Source: a bacterium (GTDB lineage Bacteria > Armatimonadota > HRBIN16). From it: a DNA stretch of 14,309 nt. The notes under the pieces are model-generated. The model ran no database searches. It was not told the origin of the DNA and saw nothing but the letters and a program-made list of their open reading frames with translations. A program made the position numbers and the translations under genes. Below are positions 14,000 to 14,309 of the stretch, piece after piece. The stretch spans positions 1 to 14,309 of the forward strand of contig JANWXG010000044.1 in assembly GCA_025057335.1 (NCBI GenBank), written 5' to 3'. Within the stretch, counting starts at the first letter, position 1; each line of letters starts with the position of its first letter.

Positions 14000-14309
14000 C
14001 TACTGAGGTAGCTGAGGCGCTGGCGGGGGAGCCGGCATCGTTTGCCTCTGCGGTGCAGGTTGCGCTGGCGCGGAGGCGGCTGGCTTGGGCAGGAGCAGGT
14101 TCTGAGCGTTGGCGCGCCGCAGCAGCTCCTGGTAGTACTGCCCGATACGCTGGCGCACAATCAGCTGGGTCAGGCGGGCTTTCTCCGCGGCGGGGATGTC
14201 CCTGCCTAGCCTCTCCACCTTGATGATGTGCCATCCGTAGGGCGTCTTGACAGGCTCACTGACCTCGCCGGGCTTGAGGGCAAACGCCGCCTGCTCGAAC
14301 TCAGGCACC
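14000..14309 (-). CDS. Parvulin-type peptidyl-prolyl isomerase, C-terminal part
   Basis: The gene runs off the right edge, so only about 103 C-terminal residues are visible. PEFEQAAFALKPGEVSEPVKT, then YGWHIIKV, is the characteristic end of the PpiC/SurA rotamase domain (PF00639 type). A helix and a Pro, Ala and Gln-rich tail follow. The first complete codon is GTG, almost certainly an internal Val rather than a start. Proteins of this type are usually exported foldases with an N-terminal SurA-like region, outside this window. The gap to hisD is 121 bp and no promoter was obvious in it, so read-through into the his genes is possible. Confidence 0.9.
   Translation of the reverse strand, partial: VPEFEQAAFALKPGEVSEPVKTPYGWHIIKVERLGRDIPAAEKARLTQLIVRQRIGQYYQELLRRANAQNLLLPKPAASAPAQPAPQRQTMPAPPPAPQLPQ

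Overview
The window looks like chromosomal DNA of a GC-rich Gram-negative-type bacterium, most likely Armatimonadota or a similar deep-branching environmental lineage. This assignment is an inference. It rests on two secreted proteins ending in a two-repeat dockerin-like calcium-binding module with a repeated SLLDFG motif, several phytanoyl-CoA-dioxygenase-type proteins close together, a split his operon, and many short dispersed palindromic repeats. No rRNA, tRNA, transposase or CRISPR array was found.

Layout from left to right. (1) 1-4750: a repeat-bearing leader, then two tandem paralogous secreted beta-propeller proteins (289-2298 and 2566-4653, + strand). Each has its own strong ribosome binding site and is followed by a GC-rich hairpin terminator. 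(2) 4750-5314: a gene-free block of foldback repeats containing a tandem duplication. (3) 5315-6947, - strand: hisA followed by three very small paralogous membrane-anchored coiled-coil proteins, overlapping or nearly touching, so probably one operon. (4) 6948-7523: a palindromic-repeat array, a good sigma70-type promoter and a short ORF that runs into the repeats. (5) 7524-10880: three divergent Fe(II)/2-oxoglutarate dioxygenases of the PhyH family (one -, two +). Between the second and third lies a perfect-consensus promoter driving a possible small structured RNA on the - strand. (6) 10927-11213: a second palindromic array, whose right part is an inverted copy of part of the first. (7) 11340-14309, - strand: hisH, hisB and hisD, tightly packed, preceded by the 3' end of a parvulin-type peptidyl-prolyl isomerase gene that leaves the window.

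HisD, HisB, HisH and HisA act in histidine biosynthesis and all point the same way. The block separating hisH from hisA is the dioxygenase trio, and the palindromic arrays on either side of it are inverted copies of each other. The simplest reading is that a his cluster has been interrupted, or that the segment was brought in or rearranged by recombination at these repeats. The two propeller proteins are exported and probably bound outside the cytoplasm through their C-terminal modules. The most unusual items are the hisA-linked trio of mini membrane proteins, the inverted repeats around the dioxygenase trio, and the candidate small RNA near 9541-9613.
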